Part shown: positions 1-9,442 of the stretch, in pieces
Position numbering within the stretch: position 1 is the first letter of the stretch
How the letters are laid out: each line of letters opens with the position of its first letter
Assembly (NCBI RefSeq): GCF_000719705.1
Contig: NZ_JOHO01000019.1
Coordinates: 55,899 to 119,898 of the forward strand
Direction: 5' to 3'
Source: Streptomyces sp. NRRL S-350
GTDB lineage: Bacteria; Actinomycetota; Actinomycetes; Streptomycetales; Streptomycetaceae
DNA length: 64,000 bases
Position numbers and translations under genes: made by a program
The notes under the pieces: generated by a model
What the model saw: the letters and a program-made list of their open reading frames with translations, nothing else
What the model was told of the DNA's origin: nothing
The model's database searches: none

Positions 1-222
1 CGCCCCGATCGCACCGCCGAGCAGGCTGTCGTCGTTGCCGATGACGGCGTTCTGCACCACGTTGGAGAGCAGGAAGACGACCACCATGTCGAAGGTGTTG
101 AGCCCGGCCAGCCCGCGCTTCCCCGCCAACCGGAACAGCACCAGGATCAGCACGTAGACCGCGACCGTCCGAAGGACCTTCTCGACGATCGGAATCTGGA
201 CGACCGCCAGGTCATGCCACAT
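1..222 (-). CDS. DUF421 membrane protein, N-terminal part (cut by window edge)
   Basis: Only the first 74 residues lie in the window; the rest is beyond the left edge. The protein begins MWHDLAVVQIPIVEK, followed by a membrane segment (VAVYVLILVLFRLAGKRG) and the stretch NTFDMVVVFLLSNVVQNAVIG. This arrangement is typical of the DUF421 (YetF/YcaP) membrane family, whose biochemical role is not settled. A GGAGGAG ribosome binding site precedes the ATG at 222. The start is clear; the assignment rests on the N-terminal third only. Confidence 0.75.
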   Translation of the reverse strand, partial: MWHDLAVVQIPIVEKVLRTVAVYVLILVLFRLAGKRGLAGLNTFDMVVVFLLSNVVQNAVIGNDDSLLGGAIGA

Positions 223-280
223 GGCCCCGCTCCTCCCACCACGACGCGACGGAACGGGGCCGACGCTACGCCACCGGAGG

Positions 281-1117
281 CTACGAACGGCGCTTCGGCT
301 TGCCCCGCTTGGCCGCCGCCGCGCCCCGACCGCCCCCCGACGCCTTCGGCTTCGGGCCGCCCGTCCTCGCCCCGCCGGCCTTCTGCGCTCCCGCCCGCTG
401 CCCGCCCGTCTTCTGGCCGGCGGCCTTCTGGCTCCCCGCCTTCTGGCTCCCCGCCTTCTGGGCGGCCGCCTTCTTCGGCTGGGCGGGCTGCTCCGCCTGC
501 CCGCGTCCGCGCGAGCTGTTGACCGTGCGGCCCCGGACGATCCCGATGAACTCCTCCACCAGGTCCGTCGTCCGCTCCTGCTGCCACGACAGCGCCACCT
601 GCGACTGCGGGGCCTCCGCCACCGGCCGGTAGGTGAGGTCCCGACGGTGGTGCAGCCGCGCCAGGGACTGCGGCACCAGGAGCACGCCCACATTGGCCGC
701 CACCAGCTCGACCGCGTCCGCCGTGGTGTCCGGCCGGGCGATGGCGGGGCGCCCGGGCAGGGTGTCGGCCGTGAGGCCGAGGGTGTCGTCCAGCGGGTGG
801 AAGACCACCTCGTCGGCGAGGTCGGCGAGCGCCACCTCCTCCGCGGCGGCGAGCCAGTGGTCCTTGGGGAAGACCACGACGGTGGCCTCGGTGTACAGCG
901 GGATCGCGCTGAGCACGTCCTTGTCGACCGGCAGCCGCACCAGGCCGGCGTCCGCGCCGCCCTCGCGCAGGGTCCGCTCGGCGTCGCCGACCGGCACCGC
1001 GAGGAGGTCGAGCGGCACGTCCGGAAGCCGCTCGCCCCACACCCGGACCCATTTGCCGGGGGTCACGCCCGGGACGTACACGAGCCGGAAGGTCGGGTTC
1101 ACCTGCATGTCTGTCAC
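281..1117 (-). CDS. LysR-type substrate-binding domain protein without HTH, with Lys/Ala/Gln-rich basic tail
   Basis: Residues about 8-195 read as a LysR-type effector-binding domain (RLVYVPGVTPGKWVRVW, then LYTEATVVVFPKDHWLA and LVAANVGVLLVPQSLARLH). There is no winged-helix DNA-binding domain in front. Residues about 200-278 form a strongly basic, low-complexity tail with about eight five-residue units such as KAGSQ and KTGGQ, ending KRGKPKRRS, like histone H1 or mycobacterial HU tails. The chosen start is GTG at 1117; ATG at 1108 is possible. It is divergent from a DUF5997 gene 58 bp away. From memory this pairing is common in Streptomyces. I infer a ligand-sensing protein that may bind nucleic acid through the tail. 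Confidence 0.75.
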   Translation of the reverse strand: MTDMQVNPTFRLVYVPGVTPGKWVRVWGERLPDVPLDLLAVPVGDAERTLREGGADAGLVRLPVDKDVLSAIPLYTEATVVVFPKDHWLAAAEEVALADLADEVVFHPLDDTLGLTADTLPGRPAIARPDTTADAVELVAANVGVLLVPQSLARLHHRRDLTYRPVAEAPQSQVALSWQQERTTDLVEEFIGIVRGRTVNSSRGRGQAEQPAQPKKAAAQKAGSQKAGSQKAAGQKTGGQRAGAQKAGGARTGGPKPKASGGGRGAAAAKRGKPKRRS

Positions 1118-1175
1118 AGGGCAAGGCTACCGACCGTGACCGGAAGCGCCCGCGCGCTCCCTTACCCTTGTCACC

Positions 1176-1613
1176 ATGACATCGCTCAAGCAGAAGACCA
1201 GCCAGACCATGAAGCCGGCCACGGCGGCCAAGAAGCTGGGGATCTACCTCGCCGCGGCGCCGACCGACTTCCAGGAGGGCGTGGTCTCCCGCGAGGAGCT
1301 GAACGCGCTGCAGGCCGAGCCGCCGCAGTGGCTCCAGGAGCTGCGCCAGAACGGCCCGCACCCGCGCCCGGTGGTCGCCGCCAAGCTCGGCGTGTCGATC
1401 TCCGGTCTGGCCCGCGGCGGCGTGACCGAGGCGCTCACCACCGACGAGATCGAGGCCATCAAGGCCGAGAACCCGCTCTGGCTGCAGCACGAGCGCGCCA
1501 ACCAGGTCGACCTCCGCAAGGAGACCGCGCGGATCAAGGAGAAGCACGAGAAGGAGGCCGCCGCCCAGGCGGCCAAGGAGGCCAAGGAGTCGAAGGCCGA
1601 CCGGGCCCGCTGA
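1176..1613 (+). CDS. DUF5997 family protein
   Basis: A 145-residue soluble protein without signal peptide or membrane segment. Its conserved core (TAAKKLGIYLAAAP, then FQEGVVSREEL and LGVSISGLARGGV) matches what I remember of the DUF5997 family in actinomycetes, whose function is unknown. The C-terminal 35 residues are a charged Lys/Glu/Ala helix (KEKHEKEAAAQAAKEAKESK). It is divergent from the LysR-type ligand-domain gene, so the two may share a promoter region. Codon use matches its neighbours. Confidence 0.8.
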   Translation: MTSLKQKTSQTMKPATAAKKLGIYLAAAPTDFQEGVVSREELNALQAEPPQWLQELRQNGPHPRPVVAAKLGVSISGLARGGVTEALTTDEIEAIKAENPLWLQHERANQVDLRKETARIKEKHEKEAAAQAAKEAKESKADRAR

Positions 1614-1817
1614 CCTCCGGGGCACCGGCCCGGGCCCGCTCCGGCGCCGATTGTCAGACCCCTGCGCAACGATGGTGCCGACGTCCGTCCCATGGGCGTC
1701 GGCACAGCCGTGCGCAGGGGTCGTGCGGTTTTCGGCAGGGCCCGGTCCGGGTTCGGCCCGGCTTCCGCCCGGGTTCGAACGGACCGGGCGGGGTCCAGGA
1801 GACGGGGAGGCCGACGG

Positions 1818-2732
1818 GTGGCAGGGGCACTGGAGGGGCGGATCGCCCTGGTCGCGGGAGCGACCAGGGGCGCGGGGCGGGGCATCGCGGTCGAACTCGG
1901 CGCGGCCGGGGCGACGGTGTACGTCACCGGCCGCAGCACCCGGGAGCGGCGCTCGGAGTACGACCGCCCCGAGACGATCGAGGACACCGCCGACCTGGTC
2001 ACCGCCGCGGGCGGCCGGGGCATCGCGGTGCCGACCGACCACCTGGTCCCCGCCCAGGTGGCCGCGCTGGCCGAGCGGATCGATGCCGAGCAGGGGCGCC
2101 TCGACGTCCTGGTCAACGACATCTGGGGCGCGGAGAAGCTGTTCGGCTGGAACGTCCCGGTCTGGGAGCACGACCTGGAGGACGGTCTGCGGCTGCTGCG
2201 CCTGGCGGTGGAGACGCACGCCGTCACCAGCCACCACGTCCTCCCGCTGCTGCTGAAGGGCCCGGGCGGCCTGGTCGTGGAGATGACGGACGGCACCGCC
2301 GAGTACAACCGCGGCACCTACCGCAACTCGTTCTTCTACGACCTGGCGAAGTCCTCGGTGCTGCGGATGGCGTTCTCGCTCGGCCACGAGCTGGGCCCGC
2401 GCGGCGCCACCGCCGTCGCGCTCACCCCGGGCTGGATGCGCTCAGAGATCATGCTGGAGCACTTCGGCGTCACCGAGGACAACTGGCGCGACGCCGTCGC
2501 CCGGGAGCCGCACTTCGGCATCTCCGAGTCCCCGTCCTACGTCGGCCGGGCGGTCGCCGCGCTGGCCGCGGACCGGGACGTCGCCCGGTGGAACGGCCGG
2601 TCCACGTCCAGCGGCCAGCTCGCCCGGGAGTACGGCTTCACCGACCTGGACGGCAGCCGCCCGGACTGCTGGCGCTACCTGGTCGAGGTGCAGGACGCGG
2701 GCAGGCCCGCCGCACCCGAGGCCTACCGCTGA
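1818..2732 (+). CDS. SDR family oxidoreductase
   Basis: A 304-residue short-chain dehydrogenase/reductase. It shows the cofactor motif GATRGAGRGI near the N-terminus, a TGRS segment at the end of beta-2 compatible with NADP, VNDIWG where NNAG is usual, and the catalytic pair in YDLAK. GTG at 1818 is chosen because GGGAGG stands just before it; the open frame extends upstream to 1692, but that part reads as Arg-rich non-coding sequence. The substrate is unknown. The VND variant and the C-terminal extension after about residue 220 resemble a large Streptomyces SDR subgroup. The gene appears to be transcribed alone. Confidence 0.85.
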   Translation: MAGALEGRIALVAGATRGAGRGIAVELGAAGATVYVTGRSTRERRSEYDRPETIEDTADLVTAAGGRGIAVPTDHLVPAQVAALAERIDAEQGRLDVLVNDIWGAEKLFGWNVPVWEHDLEDGLRLLRLAVETHAVTSHHVLPLLLKGPGGLVVEMTDGTAEYNRGTYRNSFFYDLAKSSVLRMAFSLGHELGPRGATAVALTPGWMRSEIMLEHFGVTEDNWRDAVAREPHFGISESPSYVGRAVAALAADRDVARWNGRSTSSGQLAREYGFTDLDGSRPDCWRYLVEVQDAGRPAAPEAYR

Positions 2733-2938
2733 CCGACGGCCCGTCACGCCGGTAGCCCTCACCGGCGGGGCCGGGGGACGGCAGCCGGGTGCGGAAACGG
2801 TTCCGCGCGCCCGGCGAAGGCTTCCCGCGCCCGGACGTGACGTCACCCGTTCGGTCCCGCCGACACGGTAGTGTCCGCTGGCGCGGTCCCCTGCACGCCA
2901 GGTGACCGCCGCTCACGCACACCCCGATGGAGGAACCC

Positions 2939-3664
2939 GTGCCGGCTCCCGCCCGCCGCGCCGCCCTGGCCATAGCCGCGGCCGTCCTGCTCGCCGCAGC
3001 CGCAGGCTGCTCGTCCGGCGGTGGCCGCACCGCCAAGGGCGGCGGCCACAGCTCCGCCCCTGCGGCCGGCGACGCCGCGGCGGGCGCGCCGCCCGTCCCG
3101 GCCGCGATCGTCACCGGCCCCGGCCCGAAGAGCTCGTACGACGTCCAGCCGCAGCCCGCGCCGGGCAGCTGCCACTACCGCTACACCGCGGACAAGCAGC
3201 CGCTGCCCGACCCGAACTGCACCCCGGGGGCGATCAGCCCGGCGGTCAGCCAGGACAACCTCAAGGACACCATCTGCAAGCAGGGCGGCTACACCTCGGC
3301 CATCCGCCCGCCGGCGAACCTCACCGGCAAGGAGAAGGCCGAGAACGCCAAGTCCTACGGCTACACCGGCCCGATGGGCGACGCCGAGTACGACCACCTG
3401 ATCAGCCTGCAGCTCGGCGGCGACCCCAACGACGCGCGCAACCTGTGGATCCAGCCGCCCTCCCCCGGCCACGTCCCCGGCAAGGGCCCCAACAACCCCA
3501 AGGACTCGGTGGAGACGCACCTGCACACCGCGATCTGCAAGGGCCAGATCACCCTCGCCGCGGCCCAGCAGGCGATCGCCACCGACTGGACCACGGCCGA
3601 GGTCAAGCTCGGCATCCGAGCCGGCGGCGCGCCCACCCCCGAGGCCGACGCCGACGGGGACTGA
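2939..3664 (+). CDS. Secreted lipoprotein with HNH-nuclease-like motif
   Basis: A 241-residue exported protein. The signal peptide (RRAALAIAAAVLLAAAAGC) ends in a lipobox AAAGC, so it should be lipid-anchored outside the cell. A low-complexity linker follows. The C-terminal part carries YDHLISLQLGGDPNDARNLW, which resembles the DH...N...N pattern of HNH-type nucleases, and four or more cysteines. GTG at 2939 is preferred over ATG at 2927 because the sequence GGAGGA lies within the longer reading and 5 bp before the GTG. Nuclease activity is an inference from one motif; a structural or wall-binding role is also possible. Confidence 0.7.
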   Translation: MPAPARRAALAIAAAVLLAAAAGCSSGGGRTAKGGGHSSAPAAGDAAAGAPPVPAAIVTGPGPKSSYDVQPQPAPGSCHYRYTADKQPLPDPNCTPGAISPAVSQDNLKDTICKQGGYTSAIRPPANLTGKEKAENAKSYGYTGPMGDAEYDHLISLQLGGDPNDARNLWIQPPSPGHVPGKGPNNPKDSVETHLHTAICKGQITLAAAQQAIATDWTTAEVKLGIRAGGAPTPEADADGD

Positions 3665-3697
3665 CCGGCCGCCCTCGGGACGGGCGAACGCCGCGCC

Positions 3698-4465
3698 TCA
3701 ACGCCCCAGCACCGCACCGCCGTTCAGACCGATCACCTGGCCGGTCAGGTAGCCGGCCGCCGGGGAGGCGATGTACGCGACCGCCTCCGCCACGTCGGCC
3801 GGGGTGCCGGCCCGGCCGACCAGGGTGTCCGCGACCTTCCGGGCGTGGAACTCCTCGTTCCAGCGCTCGCCGAAGATCTCCGTCTCCTCGACGTAGCCCG
3901 GCGCGAGCACGTTCACGGTGATCCCGTCCGGCCCCAACCGCCGGGCCAGGCCGAAGGCCCAGCCGTGCAGGGCGGCCTTCGCGGCGGCGTACGACCCCGC
4001 CGAGTGCGGGCCCGCCCCGCCGCGTTGCGCCGCCGCCGAGCTGATCACCACCAGCCGGCCGCCGGGGCGGCGCAGCGCGTCCTGCAGAGCGGTGGTCAGC
4101 AGGACGGCGGTGAGCAGGTTGCCGTCCAGGTCCCGCCGCCAGGAGGCGGCCAGGGCGGCCAGGCCGTCGTCGGCGGGCGGGGTGACGATGGCGCCCGCGT
4201 TGTTCACCAGGACGTCCACCGGGCCGAGTCCGGTGATCCGGGCGGCCGCCGCCTCGACCGCTTCCGGGTCGGTCAGGTCGACCGCCACCGGGACGATCCG
4301 GCCCGGCCCCACCGTCCACTCGATCTCCTCCCGCGCCTGCTCCAGCACGGCCGCCCGGCGTCCGATGACGACCACCCGGTGCCCGCACCCGGCCAGCCGG
4401 GCCGCGATCGCCCGGCCGATCCCGGTGCCACCGCCGGACACCACCGCCAGCTTCTCCTCCGCCAC
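3698..4465 (-). CDS. SDR family oxidoreductase (FabG-like)
   Basis: A 255-residue classical SDR with GGGTGIG for NAD(P) binding, NNAG, the serine in VVISSAAA, and the YAAAK catalytic pair. The C-terminal LTGQVIGLNGGAVLGR is typical of FabG-like reductases. GTG at 4465 is preferred because GAGGGGGAC precedes it; the longer reading to 4507 adds residues not seen in the family. Substrate unknown. It is convergent with the lipoprotein gene and is preceded by the SMP-30 gene on the same strand, separated by about 165 bp, so an operon is uncertain. Confidence 0.85.
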   Translation of the reverse strand: MAEEKLAVVSGGGTGIGRAIAARLAGCGHRVVVIGRRAAVLEQAREEIEWTVGPGRIVPVAVDLTDPEAVEAAAARITGLGPVDVLVNNAGAIVTPPADDGLAALAASWRRDLDGNLLTAVLLTTALQDALRRPGGRLVVISSAAAQRGGAGPHSAGSYAAAKAALHGWAFGLARRLGPDGITVNVLAPGYVEETEIFGERWNEEFHARKVADTLVGRAGTPADVAEAVAYIASPAAGYLTGQVIGLNGGAVLGR

Positions 4466-4631
4466 TTCGTCCCCCTCGTAGGTCGGCTGCGGCAGGATCC
4501 CGGGCACCGCTGCCCCTTAGGCCCCGGCCGCTCCCGGTACCGTAGCGAGGCACGCGGGCGGCCGGCACGGAGGAGGGGACGCAGCGGCGCGGCCACCGGG
4601 ACCGGGGGCGGCCGGAGCGGCGGCGCCCTGG

Positions 4632-5591
4632 TCACTGCGCCTTCCCGGTCGGGGTGGCGGGCCGGGCGACGCGGTGGGGGCCGGTCATCGTCGTCACCAG
4701 CGAGTACAGCGAGGTGGTGGCGGTGATGAACAGGCGGTTGTTCTTCGGGCCGCCGAACGTGAGGTTGGAGACGGGTTCGGGGACGAGGATGCGGCCGATG
4801 AGGGTGCCGTCGGGGGCGTAGCAGTGGACGCCGTCGCCGAACGCGGCCACCCAGAGCCGGCCGTCGAGGTCGAAGCGGATGTTGTCGAAGCGGATCGGCC
4901 CCGACGGGCCATCGCCGCCCTTGACGAAGATCCGGTCGCCCGAGAGGGTGCCGTCCTCCTGGATGTCGAAGACCCGGATGTGTCCGGCCCGGCTGTCGTT
5001 GACGTACAGCTGCCGCTCGTCGAGCGACAGGACCAGCCCGTTGGGCCCCTCGAAGTCCTCGGCGGCGAGCCGGACCTCTCCGCTGTACGGGTCGATCCGG
5101 TAGACGTTGCGGGCGCCGATCTCGGGTTCGGCGCGGTGGCCCTCGTAGTCGGTGGTGATCCCGAAATCCGGGTCGGAGAACCAGATCGTGCCGTCCGAGT
5201 GGACGACCGCGTCGTTGGGCGAGTTGAGCCGCTTGCCCTGGTGGCGGTCGGCCAGCACGGTGATCCGGCCGTCGTGCTCGGTGCGGGTGACCCGGCGGTG
5301 GCCCTGCTCGCAGCTGATCAGCCGGCCCTCGCGGTCGATGGTGTTGCCGTTGGGGTGCCCGGCCGGGGAGCGGAAGACGCCGACCGTGCCGGTGGCCTCG
5401 TCCCAGCGCAGCAGGCGGTCGTTGGGGATGTCGCTCCAGATCACCTGGCGCCAGGCCGGCAGGTAGACCGGGCCCTCGGCCCAGCGGCAGTCGCCGTACA
5501 GCTTCTCCAGCCGGGTGTCGCCGTTGGCGCAGCGGCGGAACCGATCGTCCAGGACCTCGTACAGTCCGAAATAAATTGAACCGGACATCAT
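4632..5591 (-). CDS. SMP-30/gluconolactonase/LRE family protein
   Basis: A 319-residue beta-propeller lactonase-like enzyme. Visible family marks are WAEGPVYLP (metal-binding Glu), HPNGNTID, RLNSPNDAVV (Asn) and QLYVNDSRAGH (Asp), which together form the divalent-metal site of gluconolactonases. Related proteins hydrolyse sugar lactones or other esters in the cytoplasm; no signal peptide is seen. The gene is divergent from an Lrp/AsnC regulator, the usual arrangement for a regulator and its target, and a promoter on this strand lies at 5616-5645. Two adjacent ATG codons (5591 and 5588) are possible starts. Confidence 0.85.
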   Translation of the reverse strand: MMSGSIYFGLYEVLDDRFRRCANGDTRLEKLYGDCRWAEGPVYLPAWRQVIWSDIPNDRLLRWDEATGTVGVFRSPAGHPNGNTIDREGRLISCEQGHRRVTRTEHDGRITVLADRHQGKRLNSPNDAVVHSDGTIWFSDPDFGITTDYEGHRAEPEIGARNVYRIDPYSGEVRLAAEDFEGPNGLVLSLDERQLYVNDSRAGHIRVFDIQEDGTLSGDRIFVKGGDGPSGPIRFDNIRFDLDGRLWVAAFGDGVHCYAPDGTLIGRILVPEPVSNLTFGGPKNNRLFITATTSLYSLVTTMTGPHRVARPATPTGKAQ

Positions 5592-5615
5592 TCACCTCAC
5601 GGCTCGATTGACCGA

Positions 5616-5645
5616 ATGTTATCCCGACGACCAGGAGTATGTCAG
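5616..5645 (-). promoter_or_regulatory. Predicted promoter of the SMP-30 gene
   Basis: Read on the minus strand, CTGACA (5645-5640) is separated by 18 bp from TAACAT (5621-5616), close to the vegetative sigma consensus. Transcription would start about 20 bp before the ATG at 5591. The 73 bp divergent region is AT-richer than its surroundings. No transcript data were available. Confidence 0.5.
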
Positions 5646-5664
5646 AACGCGATATGGTCCCACC

Positions 5665-6117
5665 ATGGCCATCACCGATCACCTCGACGACACGGACCGC
5701 GCGCTGCTCGCCCTGCTGCAACAGGACGCCGGGCAGGCCTACGCGGCGCTGGGCAAGGCCGTGGGCCTCTCCACCGCGGCGGCTCACGAGCGGGTGCGCA
5801 AGCTGCGCGAGCGCGGAGTGATCCGCCGCACCACCGTGGAGGTGGACCCGAAGAGCCTCGGGCTGGGGGTGCTCTCCTTCGTGATGGTGGAGTCCTCGGC
5901 CTGGGTGGGTGACTCGGCCCAGGCCTTCGCCGCGATCCCCGAGATCGAGGAGGCGCACGTCATCGCCGGCAGCGCCTCGGTGCTGGTCAAGGTGCGGACG
6001 GCGTCCACCGAGCAGCTCCAGGACGTGCTGCGGCGGCTCTACGCGATCCAGGGCGTCAGCGGCACCCAGGCGACCGTCGTCCTGGAGACCTTCTTCGAGC
6101 GGCCGCCCACGCCCTGA
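5665..6117 (+). CDS. Lrp/AsnC family transcriptional regulator
   Basis: A 150-residue regulator with an N-terminal winged HTH (DDTDRALLALLQQDAGQAYA, then LSTAAAHERVRKLRERGVI) and a C-terminal RAM ligand-binding domain (LSFVMVESS and HVIAGSASVLVKVRT). ATG at 5665 is preferred; a TTG at 5608 would add 19 atypical residues and overlap the promoter region. Lrp proteins bind amino acids or related metabolites as octamers. Its divergent neighbour, the SMP-30/gluconolactonase gene, is the likely target. Confidence 0.88.
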   Translation: MAITDHLDDTDRALLALLQQDAGQAYAALGKAVGLSTAAAHERVRKLRERGVIRRTTVEVDPKSLGLGVLSFVMVESSAWVGDSAQAFAAIPEIEEAHVIAGSASVLVKVRTASTEQLQDVLRRLYAIQGVSGTQATVVLETFFERPPTP

Positions 6118-6219
6118 CCCAGGTCCGCGCGCCCGCCCGGGGATCCGACCTGCCCGGCAACGACCGGACCGACCTCGCCGCCGGCCGACCGGGCGTCGGT
6201 GCGCGGAGCGGACGGACCT

Positions 6220-8316
<2,097 letters not shown>

Positions 8317-8639
8317 CCACGCTCACCGCCTCTCGGGACCACTCGTGGACCCACGCGGAACTCGCTCGGAGCCCGCTCGGAGCCGACTCGGCGACCGCTC
8401 GGGGCCGCCGGAGCTCCGTCTCCACTCCATGGTCGAACGCCAGGCGCCCGAACGGGAGCCTGGGGCGGGAATCCCGGTCAGGTCGGGGCGGTCCCGCCCC
8501 GGCCATCAGCGGCTTCGGATCGCCTCCGGCCGTCCGACCGACCGTCCGGCCGACCGACCGCGCCGGAACCCGCACCCCACCAGTGTTCGCCATTCCCGCC
8601 GCCACCGCGCCCGGACCGGGCGGCGGGCCGCCCCTCGCT
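8317..8639. other. Intergenic region upstream of ftsH with degenerate repeats
   Basis: No credible gene. Two repetitive patches are visible: degenerate copies of GCTCGGAGCC around 8365-8410, and alternating CCGACCG/CCGGCCG units around 8527-8562. The ftsH promoter should lie here, but I see no convincing -35/-10 pair. Confidence 0.5.
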
Positions 8640-9287
8640 TCAGGAGAAGTCGAGCGAGCCCGTCCGGGTCCGCTTGAGCTCGAAGAACTTCGGGTAGCCG
8701 GACAGCAGTCGGACGCCCTCGAAGACCCGCACGGCGTCCTCGCCGCGCGGAATCGCGGTCAGGACCGGGCCGAAGAAGGCGACACCGTCCACGTGGATGG
8801 TCGGCGTGCCGACCTCCTCGCCGACCGGGTCCATGCCCTCGTGGTGGCTCTTGCGCAGCGCGATGTCGTACTCGGTGCTGTTCGCCGCGTCGGCCAGCTC
8901 CTCGGGCAGACCGGCTGCGACCAGGGCCTCCCGGATGACGGCGTCGTCGGCGGCCCGGTCCTGGTCGTGCAGCCGGGTGCCCAGCTCGGTGTACAGGTCG
9001 CGCAGCACGTGCTGGCCGTGCTTCTCGGCAGCCGCGATGCAGACCCGGACGGGGCCCCAACCGGTCGTCATGAGGCGCTCGTAGCGCTCGGGGAGGTCGG
9101 TGCGGCCCTCGTTGAGGACGGAGAGGCTCATCACCCGGAAGGTGAGGTCGAGCTCGCGGTGGCGGTCGACCTCCATGATCCACCGGGAGGTGATCCAGGC
9201 GAACGGGCAGATGGGGTCGAAGTAGAAGTCGACCTTGGTGGTCGTCGTGTTGTCGGTCGCGGAGTCGTCAGTCGCAATGTTCGTCAC
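8640..9287 (-). CDS. DsbA-family, Rv2466c-like (mycothiol-dependent nitroreductase type) protein, single active-site Cys
   Basis: A 215-residue thioredoxin-fold protein. [18 protein letters not shown] near the N-terminus, [18 protein letters not shown] in the middle and [12 protein letters not shown] at the end match, from memory, the actinobacterial Rv2466c family, which uses mycothiol to reduce nitro compounds and stress-generated oxidants. The active site is CPFA rather than CxxC, so the second cysteine is missing. GTG at 9287 gives a length close to the family's 207 residues; the frame is open to 9515 and the ribosome site is weak, so the start is uncertain. Cytoplasmic. Confidence 0.82.
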   Translation of the reverse strand: MTNIATDDSATDNTTTTKVDFYFDPICPFAWITSRWIMEVDRHRELDLTFRVMSLSVLNEGRTDLPERYERLMTTGWGPVRVCIAAAEKHGQHVLRDLYTELGTRLHDQDRAADDAVIREALVAAGLPEELADAANSTEYDIALRKSHHEGMDPVGEEVGTPTIHVDGVAFFGPVLTAIPRGEDAVRVFEGVRLLSGYPKFFELKRTRTGSLDFS

Positions 9288-9356
9288 GTCGACGAGACTA
9301 GCGGTCGAGTGGACCATTCCACAGAGCCAATTCACACCTGTTCCAGTGGGCCACTT

Positions 9357-9387
9357 GGGGCGCCGGGGGTGTTTGGGGTGATTGGGG
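9357..9387 (+). promoter_or_regulatory. Potential G-quadruplex in the intergenic region
   Basis: Four G-tracts (GGGG, GGGGG, GGGG, GGGG) are separated by loops of 4, 5 and 5 bases on the plus strand. It lies about 70 bp upstream of the Rv2466c-like gene and 55 bp beyond the stop of the peptidase gene, both on the minus strand. A role as roadblock or regulator is speculative. Confidence 0.45.
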
Positions 9388-9442
9388 CATTCAGGTCCCA
9401 CATGCGGGCCCCTCGAGAGCCGCTTCGAAGTGCCCGGGCCCC

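Noticed and set aside
1765..1785. GGGTTCGAACGG resembling a tRNA T loop
   Set aside because: Flanks do not form a cloverleaf; it precedes a protein gene.
147..2387. Very long open frames antisense to real genes, such as the 746-codon minus-strand frame here
   Set aside because: They follow from the scarcity of stop codons in GC-rich DNA. They have Arg/Pro/Gly-rich low-complexity translations, no ribosome sites and no family motifs, and they overlap well-supported genes.
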